Below, piece after piece: positions 52,294 through 63,655 of a DNA stretch of 64,000 nucleotides. The notes under the pieces are model-generated. The model ran no database searches and had not been told where the DNA came from. It saw only the letters and a program-made list of their open reading frames with translations. Source of the stretch: Semisulcospira habei (Eukaryota > Mollusca > Gastropoda > Semisulcospiridae). Both the position numbers and the translations under genes were made by a program. The stretch is taken from NCBI GenBank assembly GCA_036245525.1, contig BTPG01000004.1:207466181-207530180 (forward strand). The letters are read 5' to 3'. Each line of letters starts with the position of its first letter. The first letter of the stretch is position 1.

Positions 52294-55200
52294 GTCATTT
52301 GCATGGCTGTCCGTTGCTTGTTTGTTGTTTTGTGATGTGTGTGTGTGTGTTTCTCCTGTGGTTTTTCTTCTTCTTTTCTATAAAGTGGAAACCTCTATGG
52401 AGAGGAATAACCCACCCATGCGTTGTTATTTTATTATTATTGCCATTGTATCTGCTGGAAGGTTAGCAAGAGTTTAGCTAGTAAATATTGGCTTCTGAGC
52501 TTAACGTGTATTGTGTGCAAAGTTATAAAGTTACTTAAGTTATCTGTTTAAAGAAGAGGTGAGGACATGCCTCCCAAACAAAACAACAACTAGAGTTTAG
52601 TGAGATTTATTTTTTAAAAAAGAAAAAAGCATTGCTTCTTGAAAGGAAGCCCATGTGTCACAAACGTACTTGAGACACTGAACAACAGGATTAAGCTGCA
52701 GACTAAATGAGGGGGGCAGTGGATGTGATTTAAACACTTTTTTTGTGAAGCATTTTATATGGTCTTCTGAATTCATCTTCTCAGCAGTTAAGAAAATGGG
52801 AAAACGTTTTCCAATTTTCTTAACTGCTAGGAAGAACAGTGACGTTACTGTTGGATCTGTGAGGTTTGTTATAACTCATTCAAAATGTACCACATCCGGA
52901 TACGGCACGTCTTGAATGAGTTAATGGACTGTAACTAGTGTAAGCAATGTGTGAACAGTACTTATTCCACCATTGGTGAAGTGACCAGTGGTATCCCACA
53001 AGGGAGTGTACATTGGTGACCAAATGAAGTCTCTGCAAAATGTTTGCTGGTGATACCTGTACCATTCATGGATGTACCTCATGTGGGTCTACAATTACTC
53101 GTTGCTAGTTCATCAAAGCGACAACTCAGCAAATTGACAGCTTGTCACCATGACATTTTTATTGGATGACAGATCGGTGAATGCGACAGTTTCCGGCCTT
53201 CCTCACTCCACCACTCTCACTCTCCAGCGCATCCAGAACAATGCTGCCCGCCTCGTCCTCAGAAAGAAAAAAAATCTGACCACATCACTCCCCTGCTCAA
53301 GCTCCTTCACTGGCTCCCCATCCCCCAACGCATTCAATACAAGATTCTGTCTCTCTGCTACAAATCCCTGAACAACTACGCTCCTGCCTATCTCTCCAAC
53401 TTACTTCACCCCTACACTCCTCCCCTCTGCCTCCGACCCTCTCCGCCTCCTCATCCCCCGCACCAAACTCAGCACTTTCGGCCCCCGCTCCTTCTCAGTA
53501 TACGGTCCATCCACCTGGAACACTCTCCCACTCTCTCTCCGTCAGAAACACTCGCTCTCCTCCTTCCAAACCGCCCTCAAAACTCACCTCTTTCAACAGT
53601 TCTAGCACTATATCACCACACTCCCCACCCCAAGCTGACCGTCGTAATGTATGTTCACTATTCGTGTTACGTGGGTCATTGTCTAAAGCGTGCGCATTCG
53701 TGTATGCGAGTTGTGAGTGCGCGCTTAGAGTTATAATTATTATAAGATAAGCGCATTATAAATACCGTAATTATTTTGTCAATGTGACAATTAATTGAAA
53801 CTTATGATTTGTTGGAGATTTGACTGTTAGTGATTAAAGACTGATTTGTGATTGATGATGTTGCGTGGTATGCAATGAAAGCCTTGTGCAGACTGTTTGA
53901 TAAATAATGATTTCTGTTGCAGCATTGTTGTGATCGTTGTGAAAAGAGCTTGATCGTCATGTGATCAATCATAAGTGAACACTCACAGTGATAATACTTT
54001 TCACAGGTTTTAGGAGATAAATATGCAAGAGGAAATAAGTACAAGCTGTTAAAACATTGGCCTCAAAGGTTGCCATCCCCCAGATTTGAGATCTGTTCCG
54101 GGGACAGGAAACTGCTACCGACAGCCAAAGGGTTAATTATGATAATGTGCTCAGGTGCCATTATTTGGTTGTTAACCCTTTTTCATTTGGAATACACCAG
54201 TGTGTAAAATAAGTTTGACTAAAATAGTTCAAGGGTAGTGCCAGAATAGCTTGGCTCCTCTAGGCGCCAAGCTATTCTGGCATCATTCTTGAACTAAAGC
54301 CATTGGTCTATATCCTTATCTGTAAGTACTATAATGTAGCGTGCATATGGCAGTGTACAAATTTGAAGCTTTTAGCCTCAATATGATATGGGTTATCACA
54401 GCCAAGCAAACTGCCCTTGCTGAGCACAAACGGTCGCCCAGCAAAAAGAACTTGCAGGTTCTCAGGGCTGCCAGGAGCAAGGTCAAACAGACTGCCAGAC
54501 GTTCCACCAACGAGTACTGGACTGAGCTCAGTGAGAACATCCAGATTGCAGCCGTTGCTGGTAACATCAGAGGAATGTACGACGGCATAAAGAAGGCATT
54601 AGGACCAACCCAAAACAAGACGGCCTCCCTCAAATCCTCCACCGGGGAAGTTATTATGGACAAAGGCTAACAGCTGGAGAGATGGGTGGAACACTATTCT
54701 GACCTCTACTCCAGACAGAACGTTGTGACCCCACCAGATCTTGACGCCATCGAGTGCCTGCCTGTAATAGATGAGCTAGATGCAGTGCCAACAATAGAGG
54801 GGCTCAGCAATGCCATTCACAGCTTGGCTCCCCGGATTTGATCAAGAACTGCAAGGCAACCCTACTTCTCCACCTGCATGAGGTCCTACTCCAGTGCTGG
54901 CAGGAAGGAGAGGTACCACAAGACATGAGGGATGCCAAGATCACCACCCTCTAAAAGAACAAGGGCGAGAGAAGTGACTGTAACAACTAGGCATCTCCCT
55001 TCTCAGCATTGTTGGCAAAGTCTTTGCCCGGGTCATCTTGATCCGTTTGCAGAAGCTGGAGGAACGTGTCTATCCCGAGTCACAGTGTGGCTTCCGAGCT
55101 GAGCGGTCAACGGTAGACATGGTCTTCTCCTTCCATCAACTCAAGGAGAAATGCAGTTAACAACACATGCCTCTGTATGATGCTTTTATTGACCTCACCA

Positions 55201-58200
55201 AAGCCTTCGACCTGGTCAGTAGAGACGGCCTGTTCAAGATCCTCTCAAAGATTGGATGCCCGCCCAAACTGCAGAGTATGATAGAATCTTTCCACACCAA
55301 CATGAAGGGACGGTGCAGTTCAGCGGAAGCACATCCGAACCCTTTGACGTATGCAGCGGAGTCAAACAAGGCTGCGTCCTGTCCTCTACTCAGTGAGGCA
55401 TGGACCACATATGCTAGACAGGAGAGAAGACTCAACACCTTCCACCTGAGAAGCATTCACCGTATCTTGCGTATATCTTGGCAAGATAGAGTGACCAACA
55501 CCGAAGTCCTATCACGCGCAGGCCTTTCCAGCAATGCAAACTGCGCTGGCTCGGCCATCTTCATCATGGAAGATGGCCGCATCCCATAAGACATCCTCTA
55601 TGGAGAACTCGCAGCTGGGAGAAGAAACACTGGTTGCCCCAAGCTACGTTTTGTAGATGTCAACAAGAGGGACATGAGTACACTGGACATCGACACTAGG
55701 TCCTGGGAACACCTTGCGGATGACCATGCAAATTGGAGAAGTATCCTCCACCAACACCTCAAGTCAGGGGAAGAGAAGATGTCGAAAGCAGCAGCAGACA
55801 AGCGGGCACGCAGAAAGGAGTGCAACAACTCCATCAGACCAGCGACCACGTACATTTGTGATCTTTGCAGCAGGGACTGCTACTCCCGCATTGGCCTCTA
55901 CAGTCACAATTGATACTGCTTCAAATCCAGCTGAGCAGGCAATCAGATCAGAACAACTAGGATGCATTATCCATGGTCAATCCAGACCGACAGAGGCCTA
56001 TTAGTATGATATGGGTTAATGTATTTTTGATTTCTTTTTCAGGAGATGGTAGTATCTATGGCGACAATTCCGTACAAGTTGTACGTGGTCATGGGGACGT
56101 TGGAGGTCACTCTGTACAGTCTCAACTGGAGGTTCTCCACATTCACGAACAGCCGGCCACCGGTAAAGACTTCGATCCAAACAGGTCAGGAACACTGTCA
56201 ACATATCAACATCATGTTCTACTCATGTCAGCCCAGCTTTTACGTGTAGTCATTTGTTTTCTCAAAACACATTACCGATGGTATTACACTTAGGAAATGG
56301 CTCTTAGCTAGCCTAATTTTAGCCAAATTTTGGTTGTGTCCGTATAAGGGGGGTGTTGGCAGGAGTGGGGCGCCATAGACCATGCCAAACCCGAATAGCC
56401 TCCCCTTACTCACATCCGGTACAAGGTTACCCAGCATACCCCAGTTTTAGTTCTTAGCTGGCAGAAGTAGGTTGTGTCTGTTCGAGCTCCGCTTGGTTCT
56501 TGACTGTTAGTTCTTGGAACTTGAACTGTGGAGATTGTGGCGTGACTGGGGTTGGTAGTGCTCACGCCTGTGATGCCTCGGCGACCTGTGGGTTCTACGG
56601 GCCGACGGGTTGTCCCATGGGGACTGTGACTTGCGGCTTCCGGACGCTGCTTCGGCCTGCGTTCCTACCCGGTCGTGCCTTGCGGCGTGCTGTTACGATA
56701 TGGTGATACGTGGGTTTGCTCCTTTTTCCGCCATGGCCAGGTAATATCTCGGTGAATGCCCTCGACCGGCGCCCTTGGGTGGTAAGGAGCGCCGAGCGTC
56801 GGCACGCGCTGTACACTCGTTTGATTCGACTACATATTCAATTATGTCCGATTCTCCAGCGCGCGCGCGTTGTTATTGCGTGACCTTAGAGGCCACGCTC
56901 GCTCTTTCATCTTGTACCCTCTTGTTGCAGTAACTAGGTTCGTATCTGCACGATGTGTGGCGCCTTTCAGGGCCCCTCGGACGAGCATGCGGAGGGCCTT
57001 CCCTGAGCAGGATGCGAGTCGACCCGATGTGTCCGCCACATGACTGGAAGAGAGATGGTTAAAGCTGGGGGGCTTTACCGCCGTTTGCGTCCAACTCGAT
57101 CAGAGGTCGTCCGACAGAGAGGCCCAAGATTAACGAGGAGGGACCCAAGTCAGAAGCAGGGACTTCGTTGTCCCACAGAGAGCGTACGACAGGGACTTCG
57201 TTGTCCCGCAGAGAGCGTACGACGCCTATCAGAGAGCGCCGGGCATTGATGTCCGAGATTAACAAGGTGGGACCCAAGTCAGAAGCAGGGACTTCGTTGT
57301 CCCACAGAGAGCGTACGACAGGGACTTCGTTGTCCCGCAGAGAGCGTACGACGCCTATCAGAGATCGCCGGGCATTGATGTCCGAGATTAACAAGGTGGG
57401 ACCCAAGTCAGAAGCAGGGACTTCGTTGTCCCACAGAGAGCGTACGACGCCTATCAGAGATCGCCGGGCATTGATGTCCGAGATTAACAAGGTGGGACCC
57501 AAGTCACAAGCAGGGACTTCGTTGTCCCACAGAAAGCGTACGACGCCTATCAGAGATCGCCGGGCACTGATGTCCGAGATTAACAAGGTGGAACCCAAGT
57601 CAGAAGCGGGGACTTCGTTGTCCCACACAGAGCGTACGACGTCTATCAGAGATCGCCGGGCACTGATGTCCGAGCTAACAAGGTGGGACCCAAGTCAGAA
57701 GCAGGGACTTCGTTGTCCCACAGAGAGCGTACCACGCCTATCAGACCGCCGGGCAGTGACACCTGGCAGTGACAAGGTGGGACCCAAGTCAGAGCAGTGG
57801 CTTGTTGCCCCACAGAGAGCGTTCCACGCCTATCAGATACCGGGCAGGGACGCCTGACAGTTACAAGGTGGGACCCAAGGCACAAGCAGTGGCCTTGCTG
57901 TCCCACAGAGAGCGTGCGACGCCTATCGGGGATCGTGGACACGGAAGCAGTGGCTTGGTTGCCACATCCCTTCTACAAAAGAGATAAGTAGTGGCTGATT
58001 CTCTGTTGTTTGTCTATTGACAAGGGGTATTTACCTAAAATATTACTAAATTGGGTTGCTCCCTTAGTGGCTTGGTGGTTCAGACCTGTTTACCATACAC
58101 ATTCGGCGTATTGAAGTACACAATTTTGCTTTGGGGTACACATACATGTACACGTTATACACAAAATACACATTTTGGAGAAACTGACAACTCACTGGCT

Positions 58201-61200
58201 TGTGCATAAAATACACATGTGAGTCCAAAGTACACAATTAGTCAGTTCAAATACACTGGCTGCACCCAGGGGGTTGTCACTCAGAGAGCGTTTGGCGTCT
58301 ATCAGAGCTCGCCTGACAGAACAAAGGGGACCCAAGTCGGAAGCAGTGACTTGCTGTCCCACAGAGAGAGTATGACGTCTATCAGAGATCGCCGGACAGA
58401 GACGCCCAAGAGTAATAAGGTGGGACCCAAGTCAGTTTCAGTGACTTTGTCCCGGACCAGTAAAGCACAAGATACCTTGTTCTGGGCTCTTGTCAGCAGG
58501 AGAGGTAACTGACAACCTCTACTTGAATGGCTAAACCAATGATTCTTCCGCCGGCCCTGTACCCGTACTCTCACGGGACCCGGCCTCGAGAGTTGCCCGC
58601 TCCACTGTCCTTCCGCAGGCCAGAGTGGACAAGCAACAGGTGGACAGAGCAACAAGGTGGGACCCATGTCAACGACAGTGACCTAGGCATCCCGGCCCAG
58701 TAAGCTTGTAGTCGCTGACTGCGGAGGGCTGGCGTCGGCTACCGAACCTACGACGCTTCCAGTCCCGGGCCAGACGACAGTTCATAAACAGGACATGCAG
58801 AAGCAACTGCTCGGCTTCTCAGGACAGTGACTAGTGTCTGTGAGAGCATGTTGGTGCGGTAGCGAACACGTATGAGTATGTACGTTTATCGTGGTGCGAC
58901 ACAGGGGTTAAAAGGCTGCTTCCCAGCGGCTCAGCGGTTCGCCAGGCCGCTGGGACGCAACACCTCTTATCTTTAGAAGGTTAGATTCCTGGAACCTCTA
59001 AACCGATTACTTTAGTTCGGAAATGGAGACAAGAAAACAGAGGGGTATTCTGTCTCTCATATTTTACTTTAATTAAATAACTTGATTATCCCTTAAGGAC
59101 AATTACAATCAAATAGTACTCATGCTTAAGCATTGATTAATTTATTTTTTGTTATTATTAGGTTGGGCGCCCTCGCCCGGGCTATTCTCCGGCTTTCTAT
59201 GGCTTGTGGCGACCGCAAGGGCTACAGGACCGCTACACTTCGCACTACAAGATCCCGGTTCAGTGATGTTGGGCCACGCCTCGCCCCGACCATGCAGACG
59301 AGAGCCGCTCTAGATGCAGTGCAGAAGAGACGACCTCCCGATGGGATCCGGGTTCCGGCATTCGCTCACGATCTTCAGTTCCCCTTCGGAAGCAGGTGCT
59401 CACCTCACAGAAACCAGGGGTACGAGAGGAACAGGAGACGCCGTCCCAGTTCCTTGGCGCGCTACGCAAGGGAAAGACAGGCGCTCCGAATTATCGCCAC
59501 CGTTCGGGGGAGCGGCCCCCTGAGACTACGTTGTTTCTTCCAAGTGCGGGGTCTGCCTTCGTTGGATCGCCGCCGGCCGGAGTTCCCCGGACTTCGGAGG
59601 GGTTGGACTTCCCTTCTCCTGTGTGCGGGACAGACGGTTCCCGCTGGACGCCAGAGGACGTCATTCGCTGTGGCTGGATGAGGATAGCTTCTCTACGTCG
59701 CTACGCTCGCAGTTCCGAGAGGGCTTGCGATCGCCGTCTACTGCAGGGATTACAGGAGAGTCTACTCGGGCCTGGGACGAAGCAGGTCCCCTCATCGTGT
59801 CCAAGCATTTCAAGTCCCTTCCCCTCCTGGTCAGCTTCTGTCTCCACTTCAGGGCGCCGGGAGAGGCGCTGGTGGCTTCAGCTTGATCCTACTTTTCTTC
59901 CGCTGCCGACGGTTGCTGCGGCCGTCCTAAACGATTACGCGCGACCGAGTGGGAGAGTCGGCCACGCAGGGCACCGCGCAGTGGAGAACTTCTTGGCCCC
60001 CTGGGCAGACCGACAAGGAGGCTTTCAAGGACTGTTGCTCAGCTGATTCACGCTGCTTACACCGCCGGATGTAGCAGTCTTCTTAGAACACTGTGGACCG
60101 TCAGACGGGATTGGCAGGGACCCCTCTTCCGCGGAGGTGCGATTCGTCTGCTGCACCGGATTGGGTGACTTACATCCGAGAGACGGAGGCGACGTTGTGA
60201 CGCCAACGGCACAGTACTGTGAACGTCAGTGGTAGCATACTCCAGGCGAGCGAGGGATAGAGGTCAGCGCGGGTGGAGGACTGGTCCGACAGACTTCACG
60301 GCGGGCGCCGTCTTCATCGGGGGTATGCACACAGTTCAGATTTAGCTCCGGCTGAGATGAGTTGCAGCTAGTCGTATCATTCTCACGACGGGGTGCTACT
60401 CTTCGCTTGGGCCTGGCCGTAGTCATCGGTGACCATGCACTCTTCTCGCCTCCTTAGACGACAGCTTCGGGACTTAGCGGAAGCATTCGCTTCCCTGGGT
60501 GGAGGCGACTTGGAGTTCCGGCAGGCTGCGGCGCCGGACCGGAGCGGATGGACTTGCCTTCGGTAGTGCCTTTGTGAAGTTACCCATTCGGCGCTGTGGA
60601 TCCTGCGGCCGGGGGCGCAAGTACCGGGAGTTAGACGGGACAATTTGGCAGGAATTAGTTCCTGAGAGGTCGTTGCGCTCGGCCCTGTGGCAGTATGGTC
60701 GACGCAGCTCTTACACTAGACGGTGGATTGGGGCACGATCTTCGTCCTTCGACTCTACACAAGTGCCTCGTCATCTTGGCAGATGCCAGACAAAGACCTG
60801 AGAGCAGCGGTACGTCTCCAGGACCTGGGACAACTCGAGTTTTCGAAGTCGTAACCAGTTGGCAAGCCGGGCGGTAGGCTGGGATCATGCCCACTTCGCT
60901 GTCGACTAGAGGGCCTACGCTACGGGACAGGTACTATGTGTTTTCTTCGCGGGGATTCCGTCGAGGATGGAGTGCGTGGTCGTCCTGTTCGAGTGGGACT
61001 CCCAGTAGACGGGAGCAGGGCAGTGTAGGAGTGACTCTCTGTACCTTCTTCAGCTCTCTTAGGACGGATGACTTGCTAGGGGATCACCGTTCAACCTGAC
61101 ACCTCTTCTGCTTGGAGAAGGAGGGCGTAATTGGGAGAGGCTAGTGCGCGGGAGGCCTGCCGCGCGGGGAGGCGTCGCTGTGGCCAGATCTTCCAACTTC

Positions 61201-63655
61201 TCTGCTCGCCATCGAGATTGAATGCCGAGTTATACGCTTGGTTGTCCGCCATTACTTGTGTTGCAGGTTGGTGGATGTAAGGCGCACCCGGAGATTGGGC
61301 AGCAAGCCCTCTTCCACAGAGGCCTCCTACGGCGGCCATGGGTGCTACCGAGACAACCCGCAGACCCTCAACCAGTCGAGTTGCGAGGGTAGATGATGAG
61401 CGCTGTGTGACGGGAATGACGACAGCCTTCTTCCTTCCGAACTTGACGAAGCCCCAGCTGGCAGGGTGCGTCCTCGGGGTTTTTCATCTCCTAAGGACAG
61501 CCCCCCTTTCACCGTTCAGGACTATCTAACCACGATCGCCGACTCCTACAGGCGATTCGCTCATCAGACCCGGGTAGCTGCAAAACCTCACTTTCAGAGG
61601 CTCCCTTCGCTTTGGAATGCCCAGCTGTGCTGCGCAGGGACCAAGCTCTACCTTGGGGGCTTACGGGATCTCAACCGCGTCCGTTGGAACCCGGCACATG
61701 ACGCGCCTGACGGATGTTTCAAGGAGGAGAGCTTCAGGGCAGTCCTTGACTCAACCTCCAGGCTCAGTACTATGCACGCTGTCCACACACCCGGGTGGCT
61801 GGTGGTGCCAGTCGACCGGTTCATGCTACAGCTACCTGAAACATCTGCCTGGACGAGGCGCGGCCTACATGACGGCGACAGTTGTTTCGCCCTGCGCGTG
61901 TTTGGACGCCACCCGGGAGAACAGACTTCAAAACCCGGTGACAGCCTTACCTCTTCCAGGGTCAGTATCCGTACGCGCTGTTGTCACACACACACAGATG
62001 GCTGGCAGTTACGGACGGAAGGCGCCGTGCAACTACTAACGGTACCAGCCTTCAGGGCCAAGTCGTGGTCGCCTTGGCTGCCCTACAGTCGATGACTGTC
62101 CGCCCGTACGAGTGTCAGATTCCACTCAGTAGACCAGACAATAGGAACCGGTGAGAGTCTTACGTGTGTACCTGCGCCGGACCAAGCTGGCGCAGGGGAC
62201 GCACACACCTGTTTTCTCCCTCTGTCCACAGGTACACGTGATATCTCAGCCCAGACCTGCTCCTCCTGATTCCGGGGAGTTATCCACCCGGCCTTCCAGG
62301 ACGTGGACCTGTTGATGCCACATGTTGAACATCGAGGCGCACGAGGTCAGAGCCATGGCCGCAAGTCCCGCTGCGACAGCACCGGTGCAGTCAAAGACTT
62401 GGGGCGGCTATGAGATGGCGAGCGGAGTCCACTTTCGCCCGCTTCTACCTGAGGGACCTCTCCTCCCAGCGACAGATCCTCTCGCTGGTGGGAGACACCG
62501 CAGCAGCGCAACACTCCCTTCCGGCGCCCTAGGCGCCGCAGGTATCTTAGCTAAAATTATCGGGAGTGTGCTGCAGGAGGGCGAGTTTGTGGGCAATGTT
62601 GTTGGCAGTAGGGGCGCTATAGCGGCACCCACCTCCTCTTTGGGATTCTTCCTAAGTGTAATACCATCGGTAATGTGTTTTGAGAAAACAAATTAATTTT
62701 TCAATTAAAATGTATTTTTTTGAAAAATACTTACCGATGGTATTACTCGAAGGTCCCTCCCTCCGGCCCCGTTTGCCGCAGTTCGCTAAGAACTAAACTG
62801 GGGTATGCTGGGTAACCTTGTACCGGATGTGAGTAAGGGGAGGCTATTCGGGTTTGGCATGGTCTATGGCGCCCCACTCCTGCCAACACCCCCCCGGATG
62901 TGAGTAAGGGGAGGCTATTCGGGTTTGGCATGGTCTATGGCGCCCCACTCCTGCCAACACCCCCCTTATACGGACACAACCAAAATTTGGCTAAAATTAG
63001 GCTAGCTAAGAGCCATTTCCTAAGTGTAATACCATCGGTAAGTATTTTTCAAAAAAATACATTTTAATTGAAAAATTCATTTTACTATTTGTTTGTGTTA
63101 TATATAATGAATTATTTTAAACTGATGTGAACCACAGAAGGATTTACTGGCCCAGTGCTTTGACATCTTGGCCCTGTGGCTGTCCATAGCTCTTTTAGTC
63201 AAGGTGATTCCTGCAGGAATCGCCTTGACAAAAAGCACTTTGAACTACCGAATGCCTAGTACATGTGACAGTTACTTTTCTAACACTGTGTTACGCTTTT
63301 TTACAGTAGACCTGTTTTAACCCTTTGGGTGTCGGTAGCGGTTTTAGTCGCAATGATTCCCTTAGGAATCATTGCGACTAAAACCGCTACCAACACCCAA
63401 AAGGTTAGTCTCTCACTCTCAGCAAGAGGCATAAATTATCATGAGCCATGGTTACTACAGGGACGCATGGTAACCTGCGCCTCTTGGTGGTCGAGACTGG
63501 CTTTAGATGCTCCTCAGGTTGAGGAAGCTTCCTGGTTTTATTTCAGCAATTTTGTTCTTATTTTCAGATTTCGTCTTCATTTCTTGAAGGTCTCCCCTGA
63601 AGAGATGAACCAGAGGAAGGAGGCGGCAAGAAAAGCCATCAAGAAAGCCCCACAG
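52221..63655 (+). CDS. GNL1: GNL1, nucleostemin-family GTPase, first three exons
   Basis: Family role: circularly permuted GTPase related to nucleolar ribosome-assembly GTPases. Exons 52221-52293, 56043-56184 and 63568-63655 join in phase (1, 2, 0). The start MPRKQPFSGKQKKKQLKERR is a basic N-terminus nearly identical to known GNL1 (human begins MPRKKPFS). The next part is divergent and polar, and GKDFDPNRFRLHFLKVS then EEMNQRKEAARKAIKKAP corresponds to the human DPNRYRLHFERDS and RKRAAREQ region. The GTPase motifs lie beyond the window. Intron 1 holds LINE remnants; intron 2 holds a DIRS derivative. Confidence 0.93.
52870..52924. repeat. Small TTAA hairpin, family H-like
   Basis: Left end ATAACTCATTCAAAATGTAC, right CACGTCTTGAATGAGTTAA, centre ATCCGGAT. 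TTAA intact on the right only. Confidence 0.6.
53200..53775 (+). mobile_element. LINE 3' remnant (CR1/jockey group)
   Basis: Plus-strand traces of the RT C-terminus: LTLQRIQNNAARLVLRKKK, then shifted LLHWLPIPQRIQYKI and LCYKSLNNYAPAYLSNLL. The 3' end near GCGCATTATAAATACCG is typical of LINE tails giving GCGCTWTATAAAT. Several frameshifts. Confidence 0.72.
54172..54331. mobile_element. Hairpin element, family A
   Basis: Left TTAA 54172-54175, then CCCTTTTTCATTTGG as in the copy at 3203; core 54226-54295 with 30-bp arms (AGTTCAAGGGTAGTGCCAG). The right end runs into the LINE remnant without a clean TTAA. A half family B unit (54100-54136) lies just before it. Confidence 0.68.
54331..55915 (+). 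mobile_element. LINE remnant with C-terminal zinc finger
   Basis: Plus strand: RSKVKQTARRSTNEYWTELS, ISLLSIVGKVFARVILIRLQ, ESQCGFRAERSTVDMVFSFH, DAFIDLTKAFDLVSRDGLFK (motif A); then an internal deletion removes the FADD region; then AWTTYARQERRLNTFHLRSI, RILRISWQDRVTNTEVLSRA and ICDLCSRDCYSRIGLYSHN, a C2H2-type finger seen at the end of such LINEs. Several stops. In GNL1 intron 1. Confidence 0.82.
56043..56184 (+). CDS. GNL1: GNL1 exon 2
   Basis: Acceptor atttctttttcag before 56043, donor GTCAGG at 56185. Frame GDGSIYGDNSVQVVRGHGDV, then LEVLHIHEQPATGKDFDPN(R). The DPNR block anchors it to GNL1. An alternative frame that starts MVVSMATIPYK is a shadow. Confidence 0.88.
57105..57935 (+). repeat. 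96-bp tandem repeat array, multiple of three
   Basis: About eight units with period 96 bp (clear starts at 57421 and 57517), containing GGGACTTCGTTGTCCCACAG, AGAGCGTACGACGCCTATCA and GGTGGGACCCAAGTC. In one frame (57168-57857) it encodes 32-residue repeats with SLSHRERTTPIRDRRALMSE and INKVGPKSEAG. Some units carry a 36-bp partial insert. Diverged units continue at 57970 and 58280-58460. Sits where gag would start in DIRS copy 4. Confidence 0.88.
61517..62480 (+). pseudogene. DIRS copy 4 tyrosine recombinase remnant
   Basis: FTVQDYLTTIADSYRRFAHQ (61517 on) matches the N-terminal core-binding region of copy 1; VYLRRTKLAQGTHT near 62170 and EAHEVRAMAAS (catalytic H-x-x-R) near 62335 follow in other frames. 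The Tyr region (copy 1 FYLRDLSGQ) reads [11 protein letters not shown] only after a frameshift near 62440. Non-functional. Confidence 0.68.
63181..63244. repeat. Family B hairpin core
   Basis: CTCTTTTAGTCAAGGTGATT on the left and GAATCGCCTTGACAAAAAGC on the right, centre CCTGCAGG. Confidence 0.6.
63317..63408. mobile_element. TTAA hairpin element, family B, near-perfect
   Basis: TTAA at 63317-63320, CCCTTTGGGTGTCGGTAGC, GATTCCCTTAGGAATC tip, complementary arm to CCCAAAAGG; right TTAA now TTAG. A partial family C core follows at 63421-63490. 160 bp upstream of GNL1 exon 3. Confidence 0.78.
63568..63655 (+). CDS. GNL1: GNL1 exon 3
   Basis: Acceptor ttcttattttcag before 63568, donor GTATAG at 63656. 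The first base completes Arg; then FRLHFLKVSPEEMNQRKEAA, RKAIKKAPQ. The last exon in the window; phase 0 out. Confidence 0.9.

Larger units (their letters stand above)
56256..63075 (+). mobile_element. DIRS copy 4, plus strand, RT-deficient
   Basis: Ends TTTGTTTTCTCAAAACACAT at 56258 and complement at about 62692, with ACCGATGGTATTACACTTAG on both; a 3' module with inverted leader follows (62693-63075), itself containing a 73-bp direct duplication (about 62832-62966). The start-codon/donor signature CCGCCATGGCCAG|GTAA lies at about 56732. A gag-like trace (LRQLRDLAEAFASLGG, about 60455) and recombinase traces (FTVQDYLTTIADSYRRFAHQ near 61517, EAHEVRAMAAS near 62335) are present; I cannot find RT or RNase H. 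Lies in GNL1 intron 2, same strand as the gene. Confidence 0.75.

Noticed and set aside
56046..56249. Frame starting MVVSMATIPYKLYVV as a separate membrane-like protein
   Set aside because: The GNL1 frame of the same exon joins exons 1 and 3 in phase and contains the DPNR block; the other frame does not continue.
57105..58460. Regular repeats that could suggest a CRISPR array
   Set aside because: Units are contiguous 96-bp tandem repeats without unique spacers, inside a eukaryotic retrotransposon; no cas-like genes.
3203..63408. GGGTTA/TTAACCC motifs as interstitial telomere repeats
   Set aside because: They occur singly at element ends as TTAA plus CCC, never as tandem hexamers.
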